Shown here in pieces: positions 1-8,457 of a stretch of DNA of 64,000 bases (position 1 is its first letter; every line of letters begins with the position of its first letter). The stretch covers positions 56,149-120,148 of the forward strand of contig CAYSWV010000009.1 of the NCBI GenBank assembly GCA_964434865.1, written 5' to 3'. The translations under genes were made by a program, and so were the position numbers. Below the pieces are notes generated by a model. It had not been told where the DNA came from. It was given only the letters and a program-made list of their open reading frames with translations, and searched no databases. This DNA is from CAYSWV01 sp964434865. GTDB lineage: Bacteria > Cyanobacteriota > Cyanobacteriia > Thermostichales > Thermostichaceae.

Positions 1-91
1 TAGGCTCCACAGGCAGCGCAAAGATTGATGGTTACCAAAGTTAATTCTGTAGAATAGGCTACTACAATAGAGACATAAGTGGAGGGTGAGA

Positions 92-295
92 ATGGACTTT
101 AATCAGGTCAAGGCTATTGTAGATAAAGCATTAGAGGATGGTGCGCTAACCTCAGCTGAGAACGATGAGATTGAGGCTGCTATCATGGCCGACGGTATTA
201 TTTCCGACGAAGAGCTTGAACTCCTAGAATCCATTGGTCGTAAAGTCAGAAGTGGCGAGATCAAATTGATTGGACCTGATGGTCAACCTATCTAA
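92..295 (+). CDS. small acidic protein, TerB/EF-hand-like pattern
   Basis: This is a 67-residue acidic protein of unknown function. The start is the ATG preceded by GGAGG at 81-85 with six bases between; an in-frame GTG two codons earlier lies inside that spacing and is less likely. Two acidic helix-loop segments are visible (about residues 14-30 and 33-46, the second containing ADGIISDEELELL), which resembles TerB-like or degenerate EF-hand proteins. There is no signal peptide or membrane segment, so it is probably cytoplasmic. A possible -10 box TACAAT is at 63-68 with no clear -35. The gene stands alone and converges on cysH. The family call is inference from pattern only. Confidence 0.7.
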   Translation: MDFNQVKAIVDKALEDGALTSAENDEIEAAIMADGIISDEELELLESIGRKVRSGEIKLIGPDGQPI

Positions 296-375
296 CACTT
301 GTGCTGAAGAGCCTGATCCTTTAGACCCTAATCCTTATAGATCCTAAAACAACTCGAATCAACCCGTTAAAGGCA

Positions 376-1188
376 TCATAAAGCACTGGATCCTAAGCTT
401 TGTTCCTGCTCTGGAGTCAGGGGGAGATGTAGACCACACTCCTGTTTCAAGCCATGAAAGCGGGTGTCTCTCTCATGATCATCAGTAGCCATCATTGGAC
501 GGCTGGAGTGCCAGTCTCCTACAGTTGCGTACCCCTGATCAAAGAACGGATGGTAGGGCAGATCATGTTCTTTTAAATAGTAGTACACATCTCGAGCAGT
601 CCACCTCAAAATGGGTAAAACTTTGTAGCGGCCATCTTGAATACTGAGGGGTTGGAGATGTTGTCGATGTTGCGTCTGATCCCGACGCAGACCTGCTAAC
701 CAGGCTGTTGCATTCAGTTCCCGCAAGGCTCGCTGCATAGGTTCTACTTTACGAATAGTGTCATATAGATTGAGCGCCTCAACTGTCTTTTGGGTCCAAA
801 GCTGCCCATGTAGGGCCTCCATCCGAGCTGGGCTCATCGGGGATTGGTACACCTTTAGATTGAGGTGCAATCGTTGAGTTAGATCCTCAGCAAATTGATA
901 GGTTTCAGGGGGTAGATAGCCTGTGTCGATCCAAACCACTGGAATATCTGGAATCACCTGAGTAGCTAGGTGTAACATTACGGCTGATTGGATCCCAAAA
1001 CTCGTGGTCAGGAGCAGGCCTGAGCCAAATGTTGAGACAGCCCATTCAATAACACTGTTGGCATCGATGGGTTCTAACTGTTGATTCAGGGCTTCAAGAG
1101 ACGACCCTGGTATCAGCTTTAGGGCTTCTAGATCAACTATGGGCATCGCCTTAGGATGGTCAGTCAGACGGGTGTGCTGGTAGGGCAT
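376..1188 (-). CDS. cysH: phosphoadenylyl-sulfate (PAPS) reductase
   Basis: The enzyme reduces PAPS to sulfite with thioredoxin or glutaredoxin in cytoplasmic sulfate assimilation. In this 270-residue protein the nucleotide-binding PP-loop is TTSFGIQS near residue 62. WLAGLRRDQTQHR and the stretch around GDWHSSRP follow. The redox cysteine is in ECGLH (Cys251) near the C-terminus. The paired CC and CxxC cysteines of APS-type, 4Fe-4S reductases are absent, so the PAPS-dependent type is favoured. The start is an ATG without a convincing Shine-Dalgarno site. The gene is monocistronic, and its upstream region carries AT-rich tandem repeats. Confidence 0.93.
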   Translation of the reverse strand: MPYQHTRLTDHPKAMPIVDLEALKLIPGSSLEALNQQLEPIDANSVIEWAVSTFGSGLLLTTSFGIQSAVMLHLATQVIPDIPVVWIDTGYLPPETYQFAEDLTQRLHLNLKVYQSPMSPARMEALHGQLWTQKTVEALNLYDTIRKVEPMQRALRELNATAWLAGLRRDQTQHRQHLQPLSIQDGRYKVLPILRWTARDVYYYLKEHDLPYHPFFDQGYATVGDWHSSRPMMATDDHERDTRFHGLKQECGLHLPLTPEQEQSLGSSAL

Positions 1189-1649
1189 TGAGTCACAGGT
1201 AACGGTTAAGCAATAGCAAGCAATAAGCTAAAGTCTATGATCAAAATCTTTTCCAGGGTAGCTATAACCCTCATTAATCTCAATAGCTATTATCCTTAGG
1301 ACCGGCTAGAGTTCATTGGCTCCCTGATTCATTAATTCATGTATTCCATTAATTCATTTAATTCATTTAATTCATTTATGGATATGAGGCGTTACTCTGA
1401 TACGCTATTCAGGCCACCTAGAGATAGGAGTTTATTACAGTTTCAGGCTCTCAATCATAACCCCAACCTTTTTCGGTGTAGCCAGATGCTCACAACCAAA
1501 TAACGTATAAAATATATCTTTAAACTGGGATTATTTTTCAAGTGTTGGTTTTGTAAGTAGAGCTATCTACGTAACAAGGTTATCCAATAACTTGCCATCT
1601 CGGATATCATTTGAGAAGCTGAAATATGAAACCCCTCAAGGTTAAGCTC
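1189..1649. other. intergenic region between cysH and the LMW phosphatase gene
   Basis: This gap lies between divergent genes and must hold both promoters. The only clear structure is a run of AATTCATTT tandem copies at 1351-1377, preceded by looser ATTAATTCAT copies from about 1330. I see no tRNA, terminator hairpin or coding frame with a ribosome site. Confidence 0.6.
1351..1377. repeat. 3 x 9-bp tandem repeat AATTCATTT
   Basis: Three perfect consecutive copies of AATTCATTT are present, with degenerate related copies upstream. It is one of a set of short tandem duplications at gene boundaries in this window. Confidence 0.85.
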
Positions 1650-2141
1650 ATGGCTTACAAAATTCTGTTTGTTTGTCTTGGTAATATCTGCCGTTCTCCA
1701 GCTGCCGAGAACATTATGGATCATCTCCTTCACGAGCAGAAACCGAGTCCAGAGATCATCTGTGATTCAGCGGGAACAAGTGCTTATCACATTGGAAGTC
1801 CTCCTGATCGACGGATGCAGAAGGTGGCTCAATCTTATGGAATTCAGATGAAAGGAGAGGCCCGCCAGATTCAACCCCCAGATCTAGCCCAGTTTGATTT
1901 AATTCTGACTATGGACCATGAAAATTACCGAAATGTACTGGCTCTAGATCATCAGGGACAATACCGCCATAAAGTTAAAATGATGTGCAGCTATTGTACA
2001 GAACATAAGGATATTGAAGTTCCAGACCCTTACTATGGGGGCGAAAATGGATTTCATTATGTGATTGAATTACTGACTGATGCTTGCAAGAACTTATTAG
2101 CCTCGTTAGAGCCTCAAGTAACCTTCAAAGCTGAATCTTAA
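1650..2141 (+). CDS. low-molecular-weight protein-tyrosine-phosphatase family protein
   Basis: The N-terminal P-loop CLGNICRSP has the C-x5-R signature directly after a first beta strand (AYKILFV), and the general-acid region VPDPYYGG is near residue 130. Length (163 residues) fits the family. The ATG at 1650 is preferred over one at 1626 because family members begin just before the first strand; AAGG at 1638-1641 precedes it. The gene is 13 bases upstream of a fructosamine-kinase-family gene on the same strand. In several bacteria this pairing accompanies phosphatases acting on ribulosamine 5-phosphate or erythrulosamine 4-phosphate. A sugar-phosphate substrate is therefore as plausible here as a phosphotyrosine protein (inference from context). 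Confidence 0.9.
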   Translation: MAYKILFVCLGNICRSPAAENIMDHLLHEQKPSPEIICDSAGTSAYHIGSPPDRRMQKVAQSYGIQMKGEARQIQPPDLAQFDLILTMDHENYRNVLALDHQGQYRHKVKMMCSYCTEHKDIEVPDPYYGGENGFHYVIELLTDACKNLLASLEPQVTFKAES

Positions 2142-2154
2142 GAGATACCTCCTT

Positions 2155-3042
2155 ATGATCGGATTATGGAATGCTATCGCTTGTCATATTTCTGAAGTAA
2201 CTGCTACGCCTTTTGATCCAAAGCAGCAGAGATCTTTAGGAGGAGGTAGTATTAATTCAGCCTATTTGCTAGCTGACCAGCATCACTCCTATTTTGTCAA
2301 GTGTAATAGTGCTGCTCAAGTTGAAATGTTTGTAGCTGAGTGGCATGGCCTACAGGAGTTAACTAAACCACAGGCTATACGAGTTCCAAGGCCCCTCTGC
2401 TACGGTACTCATGACTCGACAGCCTATATGGTACTGGAGTATATCCCCTTGAAATCCAGCCGCTCAGATACAGCCATTAAACTAGGTCAGCAACTGGCTC
2501 AACTGCATCAGTTTCAGGCTTCTCAATTTGGTTGGGACCGCAACAATACCATTGGATCCACGCCCCAGGCTAATCCATGGACAGATACTTGGGTTGACTT
2601 CTATCGAGAGCATCGTTTGAAGTTTCAAGTTCGCTTGGCCAAACGCCGGGGATTTACAGGATCCTGGACTCAACAAGCAGAGCGATTGATCGATCGGTTG
2701 GAGATCTTTTTTGAAGCTTATCAACCTCAACCTTCCCTACTACATGGAGATTTGTGGGGTGGTAACCACGGGGCTGATGATCAAGGTAACCCAGTCATTT
2801 TTGACCCTGCAGTCTACTATGGTGATCGAGAAACAGATCTAGCTATGACAGAGCTATTCGGTGGGTTTCCACCCTCATTTTACCAGGCCTATAATCAGAG
2901 CTATCCCTTAGATCCAGGTTATCGGGTGCGTAAACCTTTATACCAACTTTACCATCTACTCAATCACCTTAACTTATTTGGTGGAGGCTATTTAGGATCA
3001 GTGCAGGGAGCCATTCAAGAGTGCTTAAAAGTATTGCAGTAA
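2155..3042 (+). CDS. fructosamine/ketosamine-3-kinase family protein
   Basis: This is a 295-residue kinase-fold protein. The catalytic loop is LLHGDLWGGN near residue 197, and it is followed by the metal-binding segment VIFDPAVYYGDRETD. Both are characteristic of the fructosamine-3-kinase family. The lysine of YFVKCN and the glutamate of LEYIP fit the N-lobe and hinge. Bacterial members phosphorylate ribulosamines and erythrulosamines on glycated proteins, which then lose the sugar spontaneously. The gene follows the LMW phosphatase gene by 13 bases, so they are probably co-transcribed. The exact sugar cannot be read from the sequence. Confidence 0.92.
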   Translation: MIGLWNAIACHISEVTATPFDPKQQRSLGGGSINSAYLLADQHHSYFVKCNSAAQVEMFVAEWHGLQELTKPQAIRVPRPLCYGTHDSTAYMVLEYIPLKSSRSDTAIKLGQQLAQLHQFQASQFGWDRNNTIGSTPQANPWTDTWVDFYREHRLKFQVRLAKRRGFTGSWTQQAERLIDRLEIFFEAYQPQPSLLHGDLWGGNHGADDQGNPVIFDPAVYYGDRETDLAMTELFGGFPPSFYQAYNQSYPLDPGYRVRKPLYQLYHLLNHLNLFGGGYLGSVQGAIQECLKVLQ

Positions 3043-3667
3043 TGCTGTGTTGGTCTGTCTTCCAGCGATCTAGCTCAGCTCACCTGTAGATAGACTTTGC
3101 AAAGTTAAATCTTGTCCAAAAGCCACTTTTAACTAAACCCTGAGTTGAATTCGCTGACGTTCATGACGAGATGATTGTCTTCAAAATAAGATTAGAGATC
3201 AAGTTCATCAGGATAAATCCCAGATCTAGACTCTATACTGATTAACCTATTCCTTGACTGGGTGTGTTAGATTAGAGTGCGAGACTTCAATTCCATGATC
3301 GGTATTCGTTAGCCTGGCCTATGGTTGACAGTTGCTCCCGATAAATTGATTCTCTGAGATGTTAGTGTGGAGTCGTTGCATGTCAGCCTGTCAGGGTATG
3401 TTAGCTTGCCTCAATTACGGAACATTGGATAGGTGCTGTCTCAGATCGGTAAAGTCTGTAGAGGCAGAGACTTGATGTCTTTCAACACAACAGATTCGAG
3501 GCAGTATTGAGTTTCCTTTAATTACAAGTCAGTAGCTGCAATCCAAAGGCTCTGCTTGAGTGCCCTTAATGTCAGGCGTAACCGAGATCTGGTTAAGATG
3601 ACTGAGCTAGATACTCTGACACATTTGACGAGTTTAAATTTTTCAACTTACACCAGGGAGATTAAGT
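3043..3667. other. 625-bp gap upstream of rpsU
   Basis: No coding frame with a ribosome site and no RNA gene was recognised. TTGACA occurs at 3325-3330 and TTGACG at 3625-3630, but neither has a good -10 box at the right distance. The Shine-Dalgarno sequence of rpsU (GGGAG, 3656-3660) is at the right end. A long rpsU leader is possible but not shown. Confidence 0.5.
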
Positions 3668-3847
3668 ATGACCCAGATCATTTTAGGAGAGAGTGAGGGG
3701 ATTGAATCAGCCTTGAGACGCTTTAAGCGGCAGGTGTCCAAAGCTGGCATTTTTTCAGACCTCAAGAAAAACCGTCATTTTGAAACCCCACTTGAAAAAA
3801 ATAAGCGTAAAGCTCTAGCCAGGCGCCGCAAGGGACGATTTTCCTAG
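3668..3847 (+). CDS. rpsU: 30S ribosomal protein bS21
   Basis: This is a 59-residue basic protein of the small ribosomal subunit. It starts MTQIILGESEGIESALRRFK, typical of bS21 (N-terminal strand, then an ExxxxALRRFKR helix). It continues with GIFSDLKKNRHFETP and ends in the basic tail KRKALARRRKGRFS. The ATG is preceded by GGGAG at 3656-3660 with seven bases between, a good ribosome site. It is convergent with pdxA, with 28 bases between the two stop codons. The short length is normal for bS21. Confidence 0.96.
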   Translation: MTQIILGESEGIESALRRFKRQVSKAGIFSDLKKNRHFETPLEKNKRKALARRRKGRFS

Positions 3848-3862
3848 CTTAGATGCCGTCCC

Positions 3863-3908
3863 GTCATCCTTTTAGTCATCCTTTTAATCGTAAGGTTAAT
3901 CGTAAGGT
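3863..3908. repeat. two adjacent 12-bp tandem duplications at the rpsU/pdxA junction
   Basis: GTCATCCTTTTA is present twice (3863-3874, 3875-3886), and TAATCGTAAGGT twice (3885-3896, 3897-3908). The second pair lies inside the 3' end of pdxA and encodes its repetitive C-terminus (LTLRLTLRLKG). Slippage here has therefore probably altered the protein tail. Confidence 0.9.
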
Positions 3909-4895
3909 CGACAAATGGATGGCTAGCCAGATAGCTGCTTTAAGACTGTCTGCTCTAGCTTGACCCTGACCCACAATGTCAAATGCTGTGCCATGATCAG
4001 GCGACGTACGAACAAAGGGTAGCCCAATGGTCGTGTTCACAGCTTGATCAAAAGCCAAGAGTTTGATGGGGATGAGGCCTTGATCATGGTATAAGGCCAG
4101 ATAAGCATCTGCTCCTTGATAATCCTCCTGATGCCAAGCCTGAGCGGGTTTTACCCATAGTGTATCAGGAGGGACGGGGCCGATCACCTTGGCTTGAGAG
4201 TACTGCTGGAGCAGTGGTGTTAACCAGGTCACTTCTTCATCTCCCAATTGCCCAGCCTCGCCACTGTGGGGATTAAGTCCTGCTACAGCAATGATAGGAT
4301 CTCGAATCTGAAAATCTTGCTGCAAGGTTTGTACTAGCAAATCCAGTTTAGCTTGGACTAGAGCTGTCGATAGCACTTGGGGCACTTGTTTTAGGGGGAT
4401 GTGAGTCGTGGCTAGCAGAACCTTAAAGAGCCAATGAGTATGTGGAGATCGAGCTACAAATAGCATCCCATAGGATTCTGAGCCGCTCATTTTGGCAAGC
4501 ACTTCAGTCTGCCCAGGATAGCTGTGTCCAGCCAGAGTCCAGGCAAATTTTGCAATCGGTGCAGTTACTACGCCATCAAAGCTGCCAGCTAGAGTTTGCC
4601 TAACAGCCGTTTGCAAGTAGATGAAACTCGCTTGGCCCGATTGCTGATCACCAGTGCCCGGTGTAATTGAGGTTGCAGTTTGACAATCTTGTATCAAGAG
4701 GCTGCTTGGATGAGCTAGGGGAACAGAGACATGTTCTTTCAGCTCGTTATAGGTGATCAGTAGTGGCTGGCTATCCCCAATCACCGTGATGTCTGCTGCT
4801 GCGTGCAGGTCAGGATCAGCTAAGGCTTTCAGGATGATCTCAGGACCTATACCAGCTGGATCGCCAAGAGTGAGTGCTAAACGAGGACGAGGCAT
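3876..4895 (-). CDS. pdxA: 4-hydroxythreonine-4-phosphate dehydrogenase
   Basis: This NAD-dependent enzyme of deoxyxylulose-5-phosphate-dependent pyridoxal phosphate synthesis oxidises 4-phosphohydroxy-L-threonine. The 339-residue protein has the N-terminal LTLGDPAGIGPEI signature and the metal ligands in AGHSYPGQTE. LNPHSGEAGQLGDEE, GPVPPDTLW and ALYHDQGLIPIK follow, and the C-terminal TSPDHGTAFDI is also conserved. Length is normal. The last residues are encoded by a tandem repeat. The start ATG is at the family-typical position (MPRPRLALTLGDP). The gene is divergent from the HAD phosphatase gene. Confidence 0.96.
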   Translation of the reverse strand: MPRPRLALTLGDPAGIGPEIILKALADPDLHAAADITVIGDSQPLLITYNELKEHVSVPLAHPSSLLIQDCQTATSITPGTGDQQSGQASFIYLQTAVRQTLAGSFDGVVTAPIAKFAWTLAGHSYPGQTEVLAKMSGSESYGMLFVARSPHTHWLFKVLLATTHIPLKQVPQVLSTALVQAKLDLLVQTLQQDFQIRDPIIAVAGLNPHSGEAGQLGDEEVTWLTPLLQQYSQAKVIGPVPPDTLWVKPAQAWHQEDYQGADAYLALYHDQGLIPIKLLAFDQAVNTTIGLPFVRTSPDHGTAFDIVGQGQARADSLKAAIWLAIHLSTLRLTLRLKG

Positions 4896-5009
4896 AGTAG
4901 AGAGCCACTTGAGACCTGTTCAGATTATAATCTCTTGACGACAGCCTCTAGAGACATGGGTCAAGGCCTGCTACAACTGGAGGTGGCTTCTATCTGATCT
5001 CATACCCTT

Positions 5010-5675
5010 ATGCTCAAAGCTGTGATCTTCGACATGGACGGTCTGCTGATCGATTCCGAGCAATTCTGGCGACAAGCAGAAATTGAGGTATTTGCCTCTG
5101 TTGGTGTTCATCTAACGCCTAGTCTCTGTAGCCACACTATGGGCCTGAGAATTGATGAAGTGGTTGAATACTGGTATCAGCGTTATCCGTGGGACAGGGT
5201 ACCCAAATACAAGATTGCTGACCATATTGTCAGTCGTGTCCAGCAGTTGATCGGACAAGAGGGTACAGCCAAAACAGGTGTTCATGAGCTCCTGAGTTAC
5301 CTAGCGACTCAAAATGTCAAAATTGCCTTAGCCTCTTCATCTGATTACAAGCTGATCGATACTGTTTTAGATCGCCTCAACATTCGCTCTTATTTTGATG
5401 TGGTTTATTCTGCTACTGAAGAAGATTATGGGAAGCCTCATCCGGGCGTTTATCTAACTACTGCCAAAAAAATAGATATACCCCCCACTTGTTGTCTAGC
5501 TCTAGAAGACTCAATCACTGGAGTTTTAGCCGCAAAGTCGGCTCGCATGAGTTGCATTGCTGTGCCTGAAGGGTATCCCAGTTATGACCCTCAGTTTGTG
5601 ATTGCCGATCATATCGTTGGATCCTTACTGGATATTCAACCGGAACAATGGCTCGCGCTCAGAGGGGGTTCTTAA
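5010..5675 (+). CDS. HAD-superfamily sugar-phosphate phosphatase, HxpB/YniC-like
   Basis: The 221-residue protein has HAD motif I FDMDGLLIDSE (residues 7-17), motif II SSS near residue 109 and motif III in YGKPHPGVY. Motif IV is ALEDSITGV. The sequence follows E. coli YniC (HxpB, hexitol/2-deoxyglucose-6-phosphatase) closely, including TMGLRIDEVVEYWY and ARMSCIAVP. It therefore likely dephosphorylates small sugar or polyol phosphates in the cytoplasm. The substrate cannot be fixed from sequence. A methyltransferase gene follows after nine bases, so the two are probably co-transcribed. Confidence 0.88.
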   Translation: MLKAVIFDMDGLLIDSEQFWRQAEIEVFASVGVHLTPSLCSHTMGLRIDEVVEYWYQRYPWDRVPKYKIADHIVSRVQQLIGQEGTAKTGVHELLSYLATQNVKIALASSSDYKLIDTVLDRLNIRSYFDVVYSATEEDYGKPHPGVYLTTAKKIDIPPTCCLALEDSITGVLAAKSARMSCIAVPEGYPSYDPQFVIADHIVGSLLDIQPEQWLALRGGS

Positions 5676-5684
5676 GGAGAGCTG

Positions 5685-6344
5685 ATGGAGACTTTGAAAT
5701 CCAAACAGGCCTTTTTCGATAGGTGGGCTAGTTTTTATGATTGTCCATTGACGTCTATCTTCTATCAATCCGTCCATCATCAGTTGCTGCATTATGTGTC
5801 ATTGCCGGCTGCTGCCAAGGTGCTCGATCTCGGCTGTGGAACCGGTCGGTTCCTGAATCGCTTAGCAGCCCATCAGGGAGATGTTTGGGGAATCGGGGTA
5901 GATTTTTCAGAGCAGATGCTGCGACAAGCCCGTCGGACTAATCGCTATCGATCTCGACTTCTTTTTATTCAAGCTGAAGCTGAGTCCTTACGATTCAGTA
6001 GTGAGTTCTTTGATGCCGTCTTCTGTTGCTTCAGTTTGCTACACTACTCTAATCCAAGCGTAGTCTTTCAAGACGTTAAACGAGTTTTAAGGCCTGAAGG
6101 CCATTTCTATTGGATTGATCCTCATCCTATGGGGCAAGATCCGGTTGAGCGATTAGCAGTAACGCCAGATGGCATCACGTTTTACAATGCTAAGACTCGC
6201 GAACAGTATGCTCATCAGGCTGGACTTCACTGTTTAACCCATATTGAACTCACGTTTCCAACCCTTTTAAGTATCTTTTTGAAGCCGATGGTGAAATCAG
6301 TTTCTGGTCGAAGCGCCCCAGGGCAAACCCTTGAACCTGAATAA
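5685..6344 (+). CDS. class I SAM-dependent methyltransferase
   Basis: This is a 219-residue methyltransferase with motif I VLDLGCGTGRF near residue 45, an acidic end of strand 2 (GVDFSEQML) and motif IV DAVFCCFSLLHY. Motif post-III is VLRPEGHFYWIDP. It belongs to the Methyltransf_11 type, which acts on small molecules or lipids. The ribosome site GGAGAG precedes the ATG. The start is nine bases after the HAD phosphatase stop, which suggests an operon. The substrate is unknown; nothing nearby identifies a pathway. Confidence 0.85.
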   Translation: METLKSKQAFFDRWASFYDCPLTSIFYQSVHHQLLHYVSLPAAAKVLDLGCGTGRFLNRLAAHQGDVWGIGVDFSEQMLRQARRTNRYRSRLLFIQAEAESLRFSSEFFDAVFCCFSLLHYSNPSVVFQDVKRVLRPEGHFYWIDPHPMGQDPVERLAVTPDGITFYNAKTREQYAHQAGLHCLTHIELTFPTLLSIFLKPMVKSVSGRSAPGQTLEPE

Positions 6345-6416
6345 CTGTGCAATAGCGTGAAAATGATCAAGGTCTAGATCTCTACCATAGAAAACTGGGT
6401 TACTGGAGGATAGTAG

Positions 6417-7328
6417 ATGCAGCACTCTGATGCCACCTTTATGGGTTTAACTGAATTGGATCTAGATTCTGCTCAGGCTGTCATTTTGCCCATTCCCTAT
6501 GAAGCAACAACCTCCTACGGTCAAGGAACAGCTCAAGCCCCGCACGCCTTACTGCAAGCTTCCAGGTATGTCGAAATCTACGACGAAATCCGTGACTATG
6601 AACCGGCGGCGGGGTCCCGATCTGAGGTGAGAACAAAAGACACTGACATAGTGTCACGCTACTGGACAGCAGCTCCTATCGAATTTTCGGCCCCCTTTGA
6701 ACCCGCCATGGCGGCCATTTATCAAAATGCTGCCGAGTTAGTTAAACCTGGACGATTACTGTGTTCAATTGGAGGGGAGCATTCAATTACGGGTCCTCTG
6801 ATCCAAGCCCATCTCTCTCACTACCCTGATCTACATGTGTTGCAAATTGATGCTCATTGTGATCTGAGAGATAGCTATGAAGGCTCAAAGTTGTCTCATG
6901 CCTCAGCTATGGCCAGAGTGGTTGAGCAAGTGGGCAACCGCCTCACCCAGGTTGGGATCCGCTCTATCTGTGCTGAGGATCGACAAGCTATCCGTCACCA
7001 TCGGTTGCCTACGTTTTTTGCTCATAGTTTGCAGGGTAAGCCTTGGATTCAAGCGGTGATCGACACGTTAGGACCTCAGGTCTATTTGACCATCGATGTG
7101 GATGGGTTGGATCCCTCGGTGGTTCCAGCTACAGGTACACCCGAACCCGGTGGTCTCAGTTGGTGGGACACGGTTAACTTAATCCGAGCAGTAGGTGAAC
7201 AACGTCAGATTATTGGTGCCGATATTGTTGAACTCGCCGTAACCGGTGATCCAGAACCTGATCGGCGTAGTGCTTTTACCGTGGCAAAATTGACCTATCA
7301 AGTCTTAGCTGCAGCTCTATCCCACTGA
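6417..7328 (+). CDS. speB: agmatinase/ureohydrolase family protein
   Basis: The 303-residue protein has the binuclear Mn site of ureohydrolases: GGEHSIT, DAHCDLRDSYEG with SHASAM, and LTIDVDGLDPSVVPATG. Agmatinase makes putrescine and urea from agmatine. The length excludes the longer cyanobacterial guanidine hydrolase type, and no nickel-maturation genes lie next to it. GGAGGA at 6405-6410 precedes the ATG with six bases between. Agmatine is the most likely substrate, but arginase-like or guanidino-acid activity cannot be excluded. miaA follows on the same strand after 35 bases. Confidence 0.88.
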   Translation: MQHSDATFMGLTELDLDSAQAVILPIPYEATTSYGQGTAQAPHALLQASRYVEIYDEIRDYEPAAGSRSEVRTKDTDIVSRYWTAAPIEFSAPFEPAMAAIYQNAAELVKPGRLLCSIGGEHSITGPLIQAHLSHYPDLHVLQIDAHCDLRDSYEGSKLSHASAMARVVEQVGNRLTQVGIRSICAEDRQAIRHHRLPTFFAHSLQGKPWIQAVIDTLGPQVYLTIDVDGLDPSVVPATGTPEPGGLSWWDTVNLIRAVGEQRQIIGADIVELAVTGDPEPDRRSAFTVAKLTYQVLAAALSH

Positions 7329-7363
7329 CATCGGATCTGAAGGGATCGCCTCAGGTTGACAGC

Positions 7364-8272
7364 ATGCGATTTTCAACACCTACGGTCATTGTTATTTGTG
7401 GTCCCACAGCTACAGGTAAGTCAGCCCTAGCCCTTCAGGTGGCTCAAGCGTTAGGAGCACCTATTCTCAATGCAGATTCTCGCCAAATCTACCGTGGCTT
7501 TGATATTGGTACGGCCAAACCCACTACAGCTGAGCAAAAACAGTGGCCTCACTATTTGATTGACATTGCTGATCCCACCGAAACCTTTACCGTGGCTCAA
7601 TACCAAACGCAAGCCAGCCAGCTGATTCAAAAACTGCATCAACACCATCAGATACCTCTAGTTGTAGGGGGTACAGGGTTATATATTCAATCGATCACAG
7701 CGGGTCTTAGTATTCCTGCCGTACCACCTCAACCTCACCTGCGAGAGCAGCTTAGCCACTTGCCCCAAGCTACACGCTATGCCTACTTACAAGCCGCTGA
7801 TCCCCTTAGTACTCAAAAAATCCATGCCAATGATGCCGTCCGCACGATTCGCGCCTTAGAAATTTTCTACACTACCGGTCACCCAGCTTCAACGCTTCGA
7901 TCCCAAACCCCACCTCCCTTCAATGTCATCATGATTGGGTTAACAACAGCCATGGAGCAATTGAAAACCCGTATTGATCGGCGGTCGATGCGAATGCTTG
8001 AGGCTGGCTGGATTGATGAAGTCCGCCACTTACACAATCAGTATGGAGCTGATCTGCCCCTGCTGAAAACCCTGGGCTATGCTGAGATTAGCCAGTATTT
8101 AAATCAAGAAATGGAGTGGGATCAAGTGCAACCCTTGATTGTGAAACACACTCGCCAATTTGCAAAACGCCAACTGACCTGGTTTCGACGGGTGGCCCAG
8201 ATTGAATGGTTTGACTGCGAAGATCCTGGGTTAGTTGAGAACGTTTTTACATGGTTAGCTAGCCGTAGATGA
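7364..8272 (+). CDS. miaA: tRNA dimethylallyltransferase
   Basis: The enzyme transfers a dimethylallyl group to N6 of adenosine 37 in tRNAs reading UNN codons. The 302-residue protein has the P-loop GPTATGKSALA near residue 13, the NADSRQIYRGFDIGTAKP signature, LVVGGTGLYIQ, and the tRNA-binding region KRQLTWFRR. Length is normal. It follows speB by 35 bases on the same strand, and no pathway link is evident. Confidence 0.97.
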   Translation: MRFSTPTVIVICGPTATGKSALALQVAQALGAPILNADSRQIYRGFDIGTAKPTTAEQKQWPHYLIDIADPTETFTVAQYQTQASQLIQKLHQHHQIPLVVGGTGLYIQSITAGLSIPAVPPQPHLREQLSHLPQATRYAYLQAADPLSTQKIHANDAVRTIRALEIFYTTGHPASTLRSQTPPPFNVIMIGLTTAMEQLKTRIDRRSMRMLEAGWIDEVRHLHNQYGADLPLLKTLGYAEISQYLNQEMEWDQVQPLIVKHTRQFAKRQLTWFRRVAQIEWFDCEDPGLVENVFTWLASRR

Positions 8273-8315
8273 TGGCAAATGTTATAACAAAGCTGAACTT
8301 ATCTAGGTGCGACTT

Positions 8316-8447
8316 ATGCGTTCTGTGATAGCTCTACTCACTAAAAGCCTGATTGTAACCATGCTCCTGGCTGGTGTTGTAGCCTGTGGCGATGATGATA
8401 ATAGCGTGATTAGTCCTCCAGCTCCAACACCTGAATCTGGAAGCTGA
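8316..8447 (+). CDS. 43-residue small lipoprotein
   Basis: This short protein begins MRSVIALLTKSLIVTMLLAG and has a lipobox VVAC, giving a mature lipidated cysteine followed by GDDDNSV and a Pro-rich tail. The N-terminal basic residues and hydrophobic core make a type II signal peptide. AGGT at 8305-8308 precedes the ATG. The stop codon lies ten bases before the start of a second lipoprotein gene, so the two form a likely transcription unit. The function is unknown. Its size resembles entericidin-like peptides, but no family match is claimed. Confidence 0.65.
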   Translation: MRSVIALLTKSLIVTMLLAGVVACGDDDNSVISPPAPTPESGS

Positions 8448-8457
8448 GGCTAGGATC

